This document shows, piece after piece, positions 17,565 through 25,513 of a DNA stretch of 64,000 nt (position 1 is its first letter; each line of letters starts with the position of its first letter). This DNA comes from an uncultured Lachnospiraceae bacterium (lineage in GTDB: Bacteria > Bacillota > Clostridia > Lachnospirales > Lachnospiraceae). The stretch is from positions 1-64,000 of the forward strand of contig CAKRCW010000006.1 of NCBI GenBank assembly GCA_934309145.1. The letters run 5' to 3'. The notes below the pieces were generated by a model. That model saw nothing but the letters and a program-made list of their open reading frames with translations, had not been told where the DNA came from and ran no database searches. Both the position numbers and the translations under genes were made by a program.

Positions 17565-17623
17565 TAAAAAAATACAGCATGGCGTACAAGTTTGATTGCA
17601 TACAGTCATGCTGTTATTTTTTT
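17565..17623 (+). terminator. Rho-independent terminator of the scaffold/GGGtGRT operon
   Basis: AAAAAATACAGCATG and CATGCTGTTATTTTTTT enclose about 23 bases and end in a long T run. Confidence 0.8.
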
Positions 17624-17662
17624 AGTACAAATTTCCTTTGGAAAGTATAAGGGAGGAAAATT

Positions 17663-18259
17663 ATGTCTTTAAAGTTAAAAAATGAAGAGCCTGCAAAACC
17701 TATGAAAGATATACAGATTATCCAGGATATAAAGGATATCCAGGATATACGGGAAGAAAAACTATCACAGATTTCCGGAGTAAATGCCATGGATAAAGCA
17801 ATGAAAGAAAAGACTGTCCGTAAGGTAGCTATGGTTGTTTTGTTTGTTGGAGTTGCTTTGCTATTCGGGGGTCTTGCAGCATATTTACATAATGATTATT
17901 TTTTGAAAAATGCGGAGACAGTAACAGGTGTCGTAACAGAAAAACGTATGCATCGAAATTATTTAACCTGTAGCATCTATGTGAACTATGAAGTAGACGG
18001 ACAAACATATGATGAATTATATGTGAGTGACGGACACAATATGCAGATAGGACAGAATGTAACAGTATATTATAATCCGGATAAACCAACAGAAATTACA
18101 GATGGAAGGGAAATTACAATGCTATTTATCTGTCTTATTGTAATGGGCGGAATTGTATTTTTGATTGGTGGGTATATGGTATTTTGGATAAATCAGAATC
18201 CCGATAAGGGGATTAGAATATATGAAAGAATATTTCAAAAGACTGGCAGAAACAAATAG
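17663..18259 (+). CDS. DUF3592 domain membrane protein
   Basis: A 198-residue protein with a charged cytoplasmic N-terminus containing repeated I-Q-D-I-K-D-I segments, a membrane helix around residues 52-74, an extracytoplasmic DUF3592 domain and a second helix near 152-172. The DUF3592 pattern is VVTEKRMHRNY...VNYEVDGQTYDELY...VTVYYNPDKPTE. GGGAGGA precedes the ATG. The function of DUF3592 proteins is unknown. A second DUF3592-like gene lies at 20197. Confidence 0.75.
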   Translation: MSLKLKNEEPAKPMKDIQIIQDIKDIQDIREEKLSQISGVNAMDKAMKEKTVRKVAMVVLFVGVALLFGGLAAYLHNDYFLKNAETVTGVVTEKRMHRNYLTCSIYVNYEVDGQTYDELYVSDGHNMQIGQNVTVYYNPDKPTEITDGREITMLFICLIVMGGIVFLIGGYMVFWINQNPDKGIRIYERIFQKTGRNK

Positions 18260-18359
18260 TGCCGGTTTTAGCATGACTTCGTCTGGGGAGCCTGAAATAC
18301 ACGCTGATTCAGATGGTTGTAAAGTGTTCTCCGACATACAGGAATCTCATTTTGAGTAA
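18222..18359 (+). CDS. possible small ORF overlapping the DUF3592 gene end
   Basis: A 45-codon frame starts at ATG 18222 inside the end of the DUF3592 gene and ends at 18359. It encodes a soluble, acidic peptide (MKEYFKRLAETNSAGF at the start, DIQESHFE at the end). There is no convincing ribosome site. It could be a real small protein or the remnant of a larger gene. Confidence 0.2.
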   Translation: MKEYFKRLAETNSAGFSMTSSGEPEIHADSDGCKVFSDIQESHFE

Positions 18360-18441
18360 CGTTTTACTTCTTTTGAAATGGTTGATGGGTCTTTGTGCAA
18401 GAGTAAATTCCAGATTTGCCCGTCATTTTGTGATTATTCTG

Positions 18442-18470
18442 TTTCAAAGTGGATATAATTATGGTATAAT
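18442..18470 (+). promoter_or_regulatory. predicted promoter of the toxin-antitoxin operon
   Basis: TATAAT at 18465-18470 with an extended TGG in front, and a weak TTTCAA (18442-18447) at 17 bp spacing. A second TATAAT lies at 18454. Confidence 0.45.
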
Positions 18471-18497
18471 AATCCCATAGTAAAGGAGGCGAATTGT

Positions 18498-18758
18498 ATG
18501 CCACAGATTATTCCAATCAAAGATTTAAAGAATACATCAGAAATATCGGAAATGTGCCACAAAGCTGAAGAGCCTATTTATATTACAAAAAATGGATATG
18601 GAGATATGGTAATTATGAGTATGGAGATATACGAAATTACTATGAGTAAGGTTGCAATGTATAATGATATAGAAATATCCGAACAGCAGATAAAGAATGG
18701 TCAGGTAAAAGATGCTAGAATCTCACTCGAAGAAACGAGGGCTAAGTATGGCTTATAA
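18498..18758 (+). CDS. Phd/YefM family antitoxin
   Basis: An 86-residue protein with the Phd/YefM N-terminal DNA-binding fold: IIPIKDLKNTSEISEMCHKA, then EPIYITKNGYGDMVIMSMEIYE. The C-terminal part, which would wrap the toxin, is charged. AAAGGAGGC precedes the ATG. It overlaps the toxin gene by 11 bases, as is usual for such pairs. It should neutralise the toxin and repress its own promoter. Confidence 0.88.
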   Translation: MPQIIPIKDLKNTSEISEMCHKAEEPIYITKNGYGDMVIMSMEIYEITMSKVAMYNDIEISEQQIKNGQVKDARISLEETRAKYGL

Positions 18759-19059
18759 CGTGAGAACAACAGAACACGCTGAAAAGCTACTTGATAATCT
18801 TATTTATTATTTATTGTATAGATTTAAGAATGAACAGGCGGCTAGACATTTGTTAGACAGTATTGATAATGTATATGATAGATTAGAGGGAAATCCATTA
18901 CAGTTTCCAAGATGTAAAGATGCGTATCTTCATAAGAAAGGATATTATGAGGCTATTGTGCCCCAAATGGATTATATAGTAGTGTTTAATATTGAGGGAA
19001 ACATTGTAAACGTAGTAGGTATTTTTCATTATCTTGAGAATTATTCACAAAAATTATAG
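18748..19059 (+). CDS. RelE/ParE family toxin
   Basis: A 103-residue basic protein of the RelE/ParE fold. Visible signatures are the N-terminal helix pair, the segment PLQFPRCKDAYLHKKGYYEAIV and the end YIVVFNIEGNIVNVVGIFHY. It is placed at ATG 18748, inside the end of the antitoxin gene. Members either cleave mRNA on the ribosome or poison gyrase; the sequence alone does not decide which. A weak hairpin (about 19078-19106) follows. Confidence 0.85.
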   Translation: MAYNVRTTEHAEKLLDNLIYYLLYRFKNEQAARHLLDSIDNVYDRLEGNPLQFPRCKDAYLHKKGYYEAIVPQMDYIVVFNIEGNIVNVVGIFHYLENYSQKL

Positions 19060-19159
19060 GTATATATATGACAAATGGAGTCGGCAAGTGTGCTGGCTTT
19101 ATTTGTTTATATATCTATTGACTGTAAATTATTTTGATTGTTTGTTATAATATTAATAG

Positions 19160-19434
19160 CTATGTTCTTAGGGATATCATAAAGCTGATGGTTAATATAT
19201 TACTTGCTGAGGGATGCGATGATATCTTTGACGATGGGAAAATTATCACTGTATTAGACCAAGCCTGCGGAACAGGTGGTATGTTATCAACCTCGTACAA
19301 CACGATAAGAAGATATAATCCAACTGCTGATGTAAGACTTTTCGGACAGGAGATAAACCCAGAGTCATATGCTATATGTTTAGCAGAAATGCTCATCAAA
19401 GGTCAGAATGCCGAGAACATTAGATATCAGGGTA
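19160..19434 (+). pseudogene. type I restriction-modification methylase (hsdM) fragment
   Basis: The frame holds the start of the N6-adenine methylase domain: RDIIKLMVNILLAEG, motif I region DQACGTGGML, and GQEINPESYAICLAEML followed by IKGQNAENIRYQ. It then breaks off before the NPP(Y/F) catalytic motif. The N-terminal helical domain (about 150 residues) is missing as well. Directly downstream the sequence switches to an hsdR tail, so this is one side of a deletion. Confidence 0.8.
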
Positions 19435-19974
19435 TCATCATTTGAAGATGCAGAACTTCACAAGAAATACAGGTATATTACATATCTGTTGGCATTTATC
19501 AATATAAAACATCCGGGTATGGGATTTGACTTAGATGGCAAGATAAAGGCATATGATTTTGCACAAAAGAAGGGTAAGAAGCATAAAGGGGATAAGGTGG
19601 TGTCGTCACCTGTTGTAAAACTCCCGACAGCGGAACAGTTTGGACTCACTGAGGATAAGGAGAAGAGACTGTCAGAGATAATCGAGGAGATAAACAGTAG
19701 AACGGGTAAGTCATATGATAATGACGTAGCTATCAAGGCAATGCTACAGATACGGGATATTTTCCTAAAGTCAGATAAACTGAAAGCAAGTGCCAAGAAT
19801 AACACCGAGAAAGACTTTGAATTTGCATACTTTGACGATATTGATGATGCATTGATAGAAGGGTTAGAGCAGAACCAAGACTTCTTCAGTCTATTGCTAA
19901 GTAATGATGATATCAAAAAAGAAGTGCTGGGTATATTTGCTGATGAGATATATAAGAGCTTAAAGAACGCATAA
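19435..19974 (+). pseudogene. type I restriction enzyme (hsdR) C-terminal fragment
   Basis: About 180 codons in a different frame from the hsdM piece. They match the C-terminal helical part of type I R subunits: SFEDAELHKKYRYITYLLAF, later EINSRTGKSYDNDVAIKAM and the ending VLGIFADEIYKSLKNA. The nuclease and helicase domains are absent. The junction with hsdM near 19431-19440 implies that the rest of hsdM, hsdS and most of hsdR were lost in a deletion. A short product could be made from an internal ATG but should have no restriction activity. Confidence 0.78.
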
Positions 19975-20196
19975 ATCCGGAAAGGAAATACAGCAAATCT
20001 TAGTGTGTGTTGTATTTCATTTTTCGTATAATTATATTTTGAAATTTTAAAAATAAGAAACTAATGGGAGCATTCCTGTGTTAGTGGGTGTAAATTATGG
20101 CAAAGATAGAGAAAACCAGTAAATTGGAAGAATGAATGTATTTACGAAGAAAATGGGTTGGATTTGGTGTGGGTTTAGTGAAAGGATAAAAGAATT

Positions 20197-20601
20197 ATGG
20201 ATAACAAATTAATGATAATATCAACATTTTTGGGATTGTTTTTAATTTTATTTTTTATAATAATGAGATTTTCAAAATCAAAATGTAGAAGGAAAATTGA
20301 AGCCACATACTTGAAATATAACAGTTATACAAGTAATGGTGGACGAGGATGGGTAACTAATTATGCCCCTGTCTTTAGATATAATTTTAATGGAGAGGAG
20401 TATACTAATCAATCTCTTCAATTATTATCTAAGAACGAGATACAAGAATTCATAGCTGGAAATAGCTATACTATAATTATAAATGAAAAAAAGCCAAGTA
20501 GGTTTATTTTATATAAGAAGATAGAATTTACTGAAATATTGATGTTGTTAATGGGAATATTTTTCCTTTTAGTCGTTGCATTAAGTATAATGATTAAATG
20601 A
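20197..20601 (+). CDS. DUF3592-like membrane protein
   Basis: A 134-residue protein with an N-terminal helix (residues 5-24), a middle domain with ATYLKYNSYTSNGGRG...YAPVFRYNFNGEEYTNQS resembling DUF3592, and a C-terminal helix (about 109-132). AAAGGA lies 10 bases before the ATG. The 222-bp stretch upstream holds no gene I can support. Function unknown; it resembles the gene at 17663 in domain plan. Confidence 0.65.
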   Translation: MDNKLMIISTFLGLFLILFFIIMRFSKSKCRRKIEATYLKYNSYTSNGGRGWVTNYAPVFRYNFNGEEYTNQSLQLLSKNEIQEFIAGNSYTIIINEKKPSRFILYKKIEFTEILMLLMGIFFLLVVALSIMIK

Positions 20602-20611
20602 AGGAGAAAAA

Positions 20612-20664
20612 TTAACCTTTAACATTTAACCTATCCTTAACCCCACCATTATATCACCTTAACC
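20612..20664 (+). repeat. TTAACC/TTAACA direct repeats before the DUF3137 gene
   Basis: Five hexamers TTAAC(C/A) start at 20612, 20619, 20626, 20637 and 20659, so the spacings are 7, 7, 11 and 22 bp. They sit just upstream of a TATAAT at 20674-20679 and could be a regulator binding array. Confidence 0.4.
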
Positions 20665-20718
20665 CATATATCGTATAATATCATCAATACAATATTGTAC
20701 AAAAGGCAGGGGATATTG

Positions 20719-22011
20719 GTGAAGCAGGTAAGGAACAGTAATAAGGTTGGGGTAATTATTCTATTATATTTCGTTGAAACATTCATAATATTTATTATTG
20801 GGCAGAGACATGAAATTGGAGGCGTTGAAGTTCCGGATTATGTACTTCAAATAGCCAGAATGGCTGCATTTTTTGGAACAATTCTTGCAATTATCATATA
20901 TCTTAAAATCAGAAAAAGAAATAGAATTATAAGAGAAAAACGAGCAAATGAAGCAATAGACTACGCAAAGCAGTCAGCGGATTATTCACTATATTATTCT
21001 GACGACATGGAACAAGATTCAAATATTGACGTGGATTTGGACATACTTGATGAATATCGAAAAGAGTACAGAGAGGATTATGATTTAAAGGATGAACATG
21101 ACTATGAGAGATATATGTCCAAGCATACAGGTAGTCAGGTGTTTGACAAGAAGGTCATATTAAAATGGATTTGCCGGTTCTTTGAGGTTGTCATTATTTT
21201 GGGGTTAATAGTTGCATACCCGTATCTTGGGGCATTTGTGGTGATGGCATTGATATATGTATCGGAGAATAAAAAGAGAAAGAAGCCCAAAGAGGATGGT
21301 GCAGTGTATGTCAGATTATTTGAAGAAAATATTCATGCAATTGTAGGCGGGGATTGTAGCTATGTGCAGGATTTAAGTATTGATAAAGACGAAATTTATA
21401 AGCTAAATTGCTTTGAAGATACACAGAATATAGTTGAGAGCAGCGGTTTATTGGAGGGAACATATAAAGGTGTTCATTTTCAATGCTCAAATGAGGAAAT
21501 TATATATGAGTATGAGGAGACGGATTCGGATGGTGATAAGTGCACTAGGAGACGTGAACTATTTAAGGGAATAATGGTTTGCATTCCATATAAGAAATAT
21601 TCTCCATATTCAGTTGGATTGCACACTAACTCATGGAAGTCTATTGTCAATTCTACATATGCATATGGTAAGTCTGATAGTGGTACACTTGAGACAGAGA
21701 GTGTTGCGTTTAATATGTTATATTCTGTACATTCAGATAACGATGAGAATATGTTTTACATTCTCACTCCTGATATTATGGAAAAGCTTGCGGGCATGTA
21801 TAAGTGGTCACATAATGAAAATAGCGGATATAATGGTTTGTGTGCATGCTTTAAAAATGGAAATCTATACCTTGGGCTTAGAACGGGATATAGATATTTT
21901 ACATATAAAAGAGCTATCCCTACTGAGGATGCATTGAGAAAGGTAAACCGTGAAATGCAAATGCAGCTTAAAACTATGGCAAAATTATTGGATTATGCAT
22001 ATCGCCTATAA
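20719..22011 (+). CDS. DUF3137 domain membrane protein
   Basis: About 430 residues. Two N-terminal membrane helices are followed by a charged cytoplasmic stretch, a further helix pair (near residues 150-190) and a large C-terminal DUF3137 domain with FEDTQNIVESSGLLEGTYKG, then FKGIMVCIPYKK and the ending MAKLLDYAYRL. The start is uncertain: GTG 20719 has AGGGG six bases upstream, while TTG 20695 also stays in frame. Function unknown. The stop is five bases before the lrgA promoter. Confidence 0.75.
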   Translation: MKQVRNSNKVGVIILLYFVETFIIFIIGQRHEIGGVEVPDYVLQIARMAAFFGTILAIIIYLKIRKRNRIIREKRANEAIDYAKQSADYSLYYSDDMEQDSNIDVDLDILDEYRKEYREDYDLKDEHDYERYMSKHTGSQVFDKKVILKWICRFFEVVIILGLIVAYPYLGAFVVMALIYVSENKKRKKPKEDGAVYVRLFEENIHAIVGGDCSYVQDLSIDKDEIYKLNCFEDTQNIVESSGLLEGTYKGVHFQCSNEEIIYEYEETDSDGDKCTRRRELFKGIMVCIPYKKYSPYSVGLHTNSWKSIVNSTYAYGKSDSGTLETESVAFNMLYSVHSDNDENMFYILTPDIMEKLAGMYKWSHNENSGYNGLCACFKNGNLYLGLRTGYRYFTYKRAIPTEDALRKVNREMQMQLKTMAKLLDYAYRL

Positions 22012-22015
22012 ATAG

Positions 22016-22043
22016 TTGACAAAATAAATAAAATGACTATAAT
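22016..22043 (+). promoter_or_regulatory. consensus sigma-A promoter of the lrgAB operon
   Basis: TTGACA (22016-22021) and TATAAT (22038-22043), both perfect consensus, with a 16-bp spacer. The transcription start would fall inside the adjacent palindrome. Confidence 0.85.
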
Positions 22044-22044
22044 C

Positions 22045-22074
22045 ATTGGTAGCACCAATATTGGTGCTACCAAT
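22045..22074. promoter_or_regulatory. double PdhR/FadR-type operator
   Basis: A 30-bp perfect palindrome made of two abutting sites, ATTGGTAGCACCAAT and ATTGGTGCTACCAAT. Each is itself an ATTGGT-n3-ACCAAT palindrome, the known core for FadR-subfamily GntR regulators such as PdhR. It covers the expected start point just downstream of the -10, a position suited to repression. A GntR/FCD gene lies 1.7 kb downstream at 23801. Confidence 0.75.
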
Positions 22075-22098
22075 TTTGCGATGTTTAGGGAGAATATT

Positions 22099-22476
22099 AT
22101 GAAGTATTTACGACAATTTTTATTAATTCTATTTATATCCTTTTTGGGGGAAGTACTAAAATATCTGCTTCCATTTCCTATACCAGCAAGCATTTATGGA
22201 ATGGTTTTATTGTTTATAGGACTTTTGTCGGGAATTATAAAGATAGAGGCAGTAAGAGATGTTGGAAAATTTCTGATTGAGACTATGCCGGTTATGTTTA
22301 TTCCTGCCGGGGTTGGACTTATGGCTTCGTGGGGAACATTGAAGCCTGTGCTTTTGCCTGTAAGCGTTATAACACTTGTTGTACTTATTTTAGTATTTGG
22401 AGCTACGGGAAGAGCCTCACAGCTTATTATAAGGATGTCTAAAAAGAAGGAAGAGAGGAAACTAGAAAATGAGTGA
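22099..22476 (+). CDS. lrgA: LrgA/CidA family membrane protein
   Basis: A 125-residue protein with four membrane helices and the family motif LPFPIPASIYGMVLLFIGLL near residue 30, then MPVMFIPAGVGLM. The ATG at 22099 has AGGGAG upstream; the longer frame from 22033 starts within the promoter. In Bacillus subtilis the related YsbAB (PftAB) pair carries pyruvate, while in Staphylococcus LrgAB is linked to murein hydrolase control. With the PdhR-like operator, transport of pyruvate or a related acid is the more likely role (inference). It overlaps lrgB by 8 bases. Confidence 0.85.
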   Translation: MKYLRQFLLILFISFLGEVLKYLLPFPIPASIYGMVLLFIGLLSGIIKIEAVRDVGKFLIETMPVMFIPAGVGLMASWGTLKPVLLPVSVITLVVLILVFGATGRASQLIIRMSKKKEERKLENE

Positions 22477-23161
22477 AATGTTTAAAACATCTATGTTCGC
22501 GGGTGTAACCATAAGCCTTATATCTTATTTGGCAGGAAGTATGCTTAAGAAGAAATTTAAGCTTGGTATATTCAATCCGCTTCTTATATCAATAATACTT
22601 ACAATACTTGTTCTTGTAGTAGCAGATATAGATTATGATACTTATAATGCAGGAGCAGCGTATCTCAGCTGGTTTTTGACACCCGCCACAGTGTGTCTTG
22701 CAATACCTTTATATGAGCAGTGGCAGTTGCTAAAGAAAAATTACAAGGCTGTAATAATAGGAATATTGGCTGGAGTAATTACAAGTCTTACTTCAGTTTT
22801 GATATTATCTAAGATTATGGGACTTACACATGAGGAATATGTAACTCTGCTTCCTAAGTCAATCACTACGGCAATTGGTATGGGAGTATCTGAGGAGCTT
22901 GGAGGCTATGTGACAATCACGGTTGCTGTTATAGTTGTAACCGGAGTTCTTGGCAATATCTTAGGAGACCTTGCATGTAGGATATTCCGTATAACAGAGC
23001 CTATATCTAAAGGACTTGCATTTGGGGCATCTTCACATGCAATTGGAACTGCAAAGGCGATAGAGCTTGGTGAAGTCGAGGGTGCTATGAGCAGTCTTGC
23101 AATAGCTGTTACAGGTATATTTACAGTAGTTTTGTCTTCAGTATATGCAAACTTCTTGTAA
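22469..23161 (+). CDS. lrgB: LrgB family membrane protein
   Basis: A 230-residue partner of LrgA with six to eight membrane helices. Family motifs are LLPKSITTAIGMGVSEELGG, which is strongly conserved, and GLAFGASSHAIGTAKAIELG. The gene overlaps lrgA by 8 bases, so expression is coupled. Both should form one membrane carrier or pore. Confidence 0.9.
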   Translation: MSEMFKTSMFAGVTISLISYLAGSMLKKKFKLGIFNPLLISIILTILVLVVADIDYDTYNAGAAYLSWFLTPATVCLAIPLYEQWQLLKKNYKAVIIGILAGVITSLTSVLILSKIMGLTHEEYVTLLPKSITTAIGMGVSEELGGYVTITVAVIVVTGVLGNILGDLACRIFRITEPISKGLAFGASSHAIGTAKAIELGEVEGAMSSLAIAVTGIFTVVLSSVYANFL

Positions 23162-23224
23162 AAAGGTATAATAAGGTATATATAAAATGAAACCCTGAAC
23201 TTATTTATTATGAGGAGGTATATT

Positions 23225-23791
23225 ATGATAATTACAATAGCAAGACAATGCGGTTGTTGTGGTGACGAGATAGGTCGAGCACTTTCGGACGTGTATCATA
23301 TACCGTTTTATGATAGACGAGCTATAGCTGATATGGCTAGGGATAAGGGCTTGTACGAGAGATATCCTGATTTCTATGGTGAGACACCTATGAATACGTT
23401 GATGTACACAATATCTGAGGATGAAGATTTGGAAGTATTCCATGAAACGCCTAAAAAGGCACTTAATGAGCTTATAGGTGATGAGGATTGTATTGTACTT
23501 GGAAGATGCGGAAACTATGCATTTCAGGATAGGGAAGATTTGATTTCAGTTTTCCTTACAGGTAATGATACAGGAAGATATGAGAGAATATCAATGAAGC
23601 ATGGAATAGATTGGAAGAGTGCAAAAAAGCTTGTTGTCAGTACAGATGAAAGAAGAGGTACTTATCACAAATACTATACCGGAGAGGTATGGGGAATGGC
23701 TGGGAATTATAATCTTTGCCTGGATATATCGAGTCTTGGCAATGATGGTGCAGTGAAGATGATTGAGGAGTATATAAGACAGATTGGTTAG
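23225..23791 (+). CDS. cytidylate kinase-like family protein
   Basis: A 188-residue protein of the AAA/P-loop cytidylate-kinase-like family. The N-terminal IITIARQCGCCGDEIGRAL replaces the classical Walker A with a glycine/cysteine-rich loop, and IPFYDRRAIADMARDKG follows. Later motifs are CIVLGRCGNYA and TYHKYYTGEVWGMAGNYNLCL, including the typical family ending. GAGGAGG precedes ATG 23225. The true substrate of this family is not known. The gene lies 63 bp after lrgB, probably in the same operon. Confidence 0.82.
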   Translation: MIITIARQCGCCGDEIGRALSDVYHIPFYDRRAIADMARDKGLYERYPDFYGETPMNTLMYTISEDEDLEVFHETPKKALNELIGDEDCIVLGRCGNYAFQDREDLISVFLTGNDTGRYERISMKHGIDWKSAKKLVVSTDERRGTYHKYYTGEVWGMAGNYNLCLDISSLGNDGAVKMIEEYIRQIG

Positions 23792-23800
23792 GAGTACATC

Positions 23801-24493
23801 ATGCAGGGCGGCAATTTACAGGAGTATGAAAAAGGAATAGCATATATATTTGACATGATAGAGAATGGAACTCTCAAGGTAGGAAGTAAGCTTCCGCCTG
23901 AACGTGCAATAGCCGAGGAGGTTGGAGTTGGAAGGAATTCCATACGCGAGGCGATAAGTATATTGCATGGGATGGGATTTATAGACAGGGTGCAGGGTTC
24001 TGGCAATTATGTGTCAAAAAATGTCGGTCAGTCTATACACCAGACCATTAAAATTATGCTTGCACTTGGCAGTGTAACCAAGGAAGAGATATGTGAATTC
24101 AGAAGGGTTATGGAAAAGGCTGTCTGTAATATGCTGATAGATAATAATATAGAAACACCCCTTAAGGAAAATATAAGTAACCTGCTTGCTAAGATGAAGA
24201 ATGTATATGGGAAAGAGCTTGCAGATGTTGATAAGCAATTTCATGATGCACTCATTGTCGCAACGGGAAACAATCTCTGGATAACAATTATGGAGGCTGT
24301 GACTGAGATATACGGAGAATGGATAGATTATGTTATAGAATATATATATACCCCGGACAGAGAAAAACTTATGCTCTGTCACGAGAATATATATAACAAT
24401 CTGCTTGCGAGTGAGAAGAAACAAATGCTTGCAGCTATAGATGAACACTATGATATGATTGAAAGGCTTCTAGGATGTGGAGAGCAGCATTGA
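23801..24493 (+). CDS. GntR family (FadR/FCD) transcriptional regulator
   Basis: A 230-residue regulator with an N-terminal winged helix (KVGSKLPPERAIAEEVGVGR, then NSIREAI) and a C-terminal all-helical FCD ligand domain with the metal/ligand residues D...H...H seen as DKQFHDALIVATGN and, near the end, LCHENIYNNL. It is the best candidate to bind the double operator before lrgA. PdhR-type members sense pyruvate, lactate-sensing LldR relatives are similar; the effector here is unknown. It starts 9 bp after the kinase-like gene and overlaps the convergent LysR gene by 24 bases. Confidence 0.88.
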   Translation: MQGGNLQEYEKGIAYIFDMIENGTLKVGSKLPPERAIAEEVGVGRNSIREAISILHGMGFIDRVQGSGNYVSKNVGQSIHQTIKIMLALGSVTKEEICEFRRVMEKAVCNMLIDNNIETPLKENISNLLAKMKNVYGKELADVDKQFHDALIVATGNNLWITIMEAVTEIYGEWIDYVIEYIYTPDREKLMLCHENIYNNLLASEKKQMLAAIDEHYDMIERLLGCGEQH

Positions 24494-25360
24494 TTTTAAT
24501 CTGCTCGCTGCTATGTTAAGAGGATGACTTGTATCCTCAACAAAGCATATATGCCTTGCGGGAAGCTTTTCCTTTAATGGAATTTCGTATAACACACCTT
24601 TGCTTAGTGGTTCACGCACAAGAAAGTCTGGCACGAAACCAATTCCTAAATCATGCATTATAACGGGTATTAACTGGTCGGAGGTCGCAACCTCTACCTC
24701 TGGTGTTAATACAAGATTATGCTTTAAGAATAAATCCGTGTAATATGAGTAGGTTGTAGTTCCTTTATTAAGGCACACCATAGGGTGGTTCTTTAACTCG
24801 GCAAGAGACATTTTTTGTTTTGTAAGATATGAGTATTTGGGACTGCACACAAGAACCTCGTGAAATTCACATATATTCTCCTCTCGAAGCGGATTATAGA
24901 TTTTGTTTGACGAGGTTACAACAGCAAAGTCGGCAATTCCTGTCTGGACAGAGTTAATTGACTGAGGTGTATTGTTGCTAAGTATATGTATGTGAATACT
25001 AGGATAGGTGTTATGGAAGTCCTTAAGTACACGGAGAAGTATTCCGTGGAGGGCTGTCTCACTTGCGCTTATCGTAACTGTACCATTCTCTAGATTGCCA
25101 GAGTTGACAAGCTCAAGTTCGGCAGAGTGGAGCTGCTTGAAGGCAACTGCCACATGAGAATACAGCTTCTGTCCTTCCGGTGTAAGAGTTATGCCCCTGT
25201 TTGAGCGTATGAACAGCTTACAGCCAAGTTGTTTTTCAAGATTGTTCATTGCGCGGCTTACATTTGGCTGGTTACTCATAAGTACTGTGGCTGCATTTGA
25301 GAAGCTGTTGTATTTTGCCACATAATAGAATATGCGGTAGTAATCGTATGTAATATCCAT
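24470..25360 (-). CDS. LysR family transcriptional regulator
   Basis: A 296-residue LysR protein. The N-terminal winged helix reads YYVAKYNSFSNAATVLMSNQ then PNVSRAMNNLEKQLGCKLF, followed by a linker helix and the two-lobe effector domain with GIADFAVVTSS and GIGFVPDFLV. GGAGG lies seven bases upstream of ATG 25360; the frame runs 13 codons further but without a site. It is divergent from the ATP synthase operon, with a 153-bp gap. LysR proteins often control a divergent neighbour, but no such role is shown here. Confidence 0.9.
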   Translation of the reverse strand: MDITYDYYRIFYYVAKYNSFSNAATVLMSNQPNVSRAMNNLEKQLGCKLFIRSNRGITLTPEGQKLYSHVAVAFKQLHSAELELVNSGNLENGTVTISASETALHGILLRVLKDFHNTYPSIHIHILSNNTPQSINSVQTGIADFAVVTSSNKIYNPLREENICEFHEVLVCSPKYSYLTKQKMSLAELKNHPMVCLNKGTTTYSYYTDLFLKHNLVLTPEVEVATSDQLIPVIMHDLGIGFVPDFLVREPLSKGVLYEIPLKEKLPARHICFVEDTSHPLNIAASRLKSMLLSTS

Positions 25361-25443
25361 ATAAACCTCCGTGTATTTGAATAATAAAATATAAAACAAT
25401 ATGTCAAATTGATATACTAGACATTTTAAATATATATTTTACT

Positions 25444-25472
25444 TTGAACACTAAATATTATAAACTTATGAT
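25444..25472 (+). promoter_or_regulatory. predicted promoter of the ATP synthase operon
   Basis: TTGAAC (25444-25449), 17-bp spacer, TATGAT (25467-25472), about 40 bp before atpB. The spacing is ideal and the match is 4/6 and 5/6. Confidence 0.5.
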
Positions 25473-25513
25473 AGTTTCAAGTAAAGAAATAAAAATAACA
25501 AGGAGATGGTTTT

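Noticed and set aside
19118..19151. promoter TTGACT...TATAAT before the hsdM fragment
   Set aside because: The spacer is 22 bp, too long for a normal promoter; only the extended -10 might be real.
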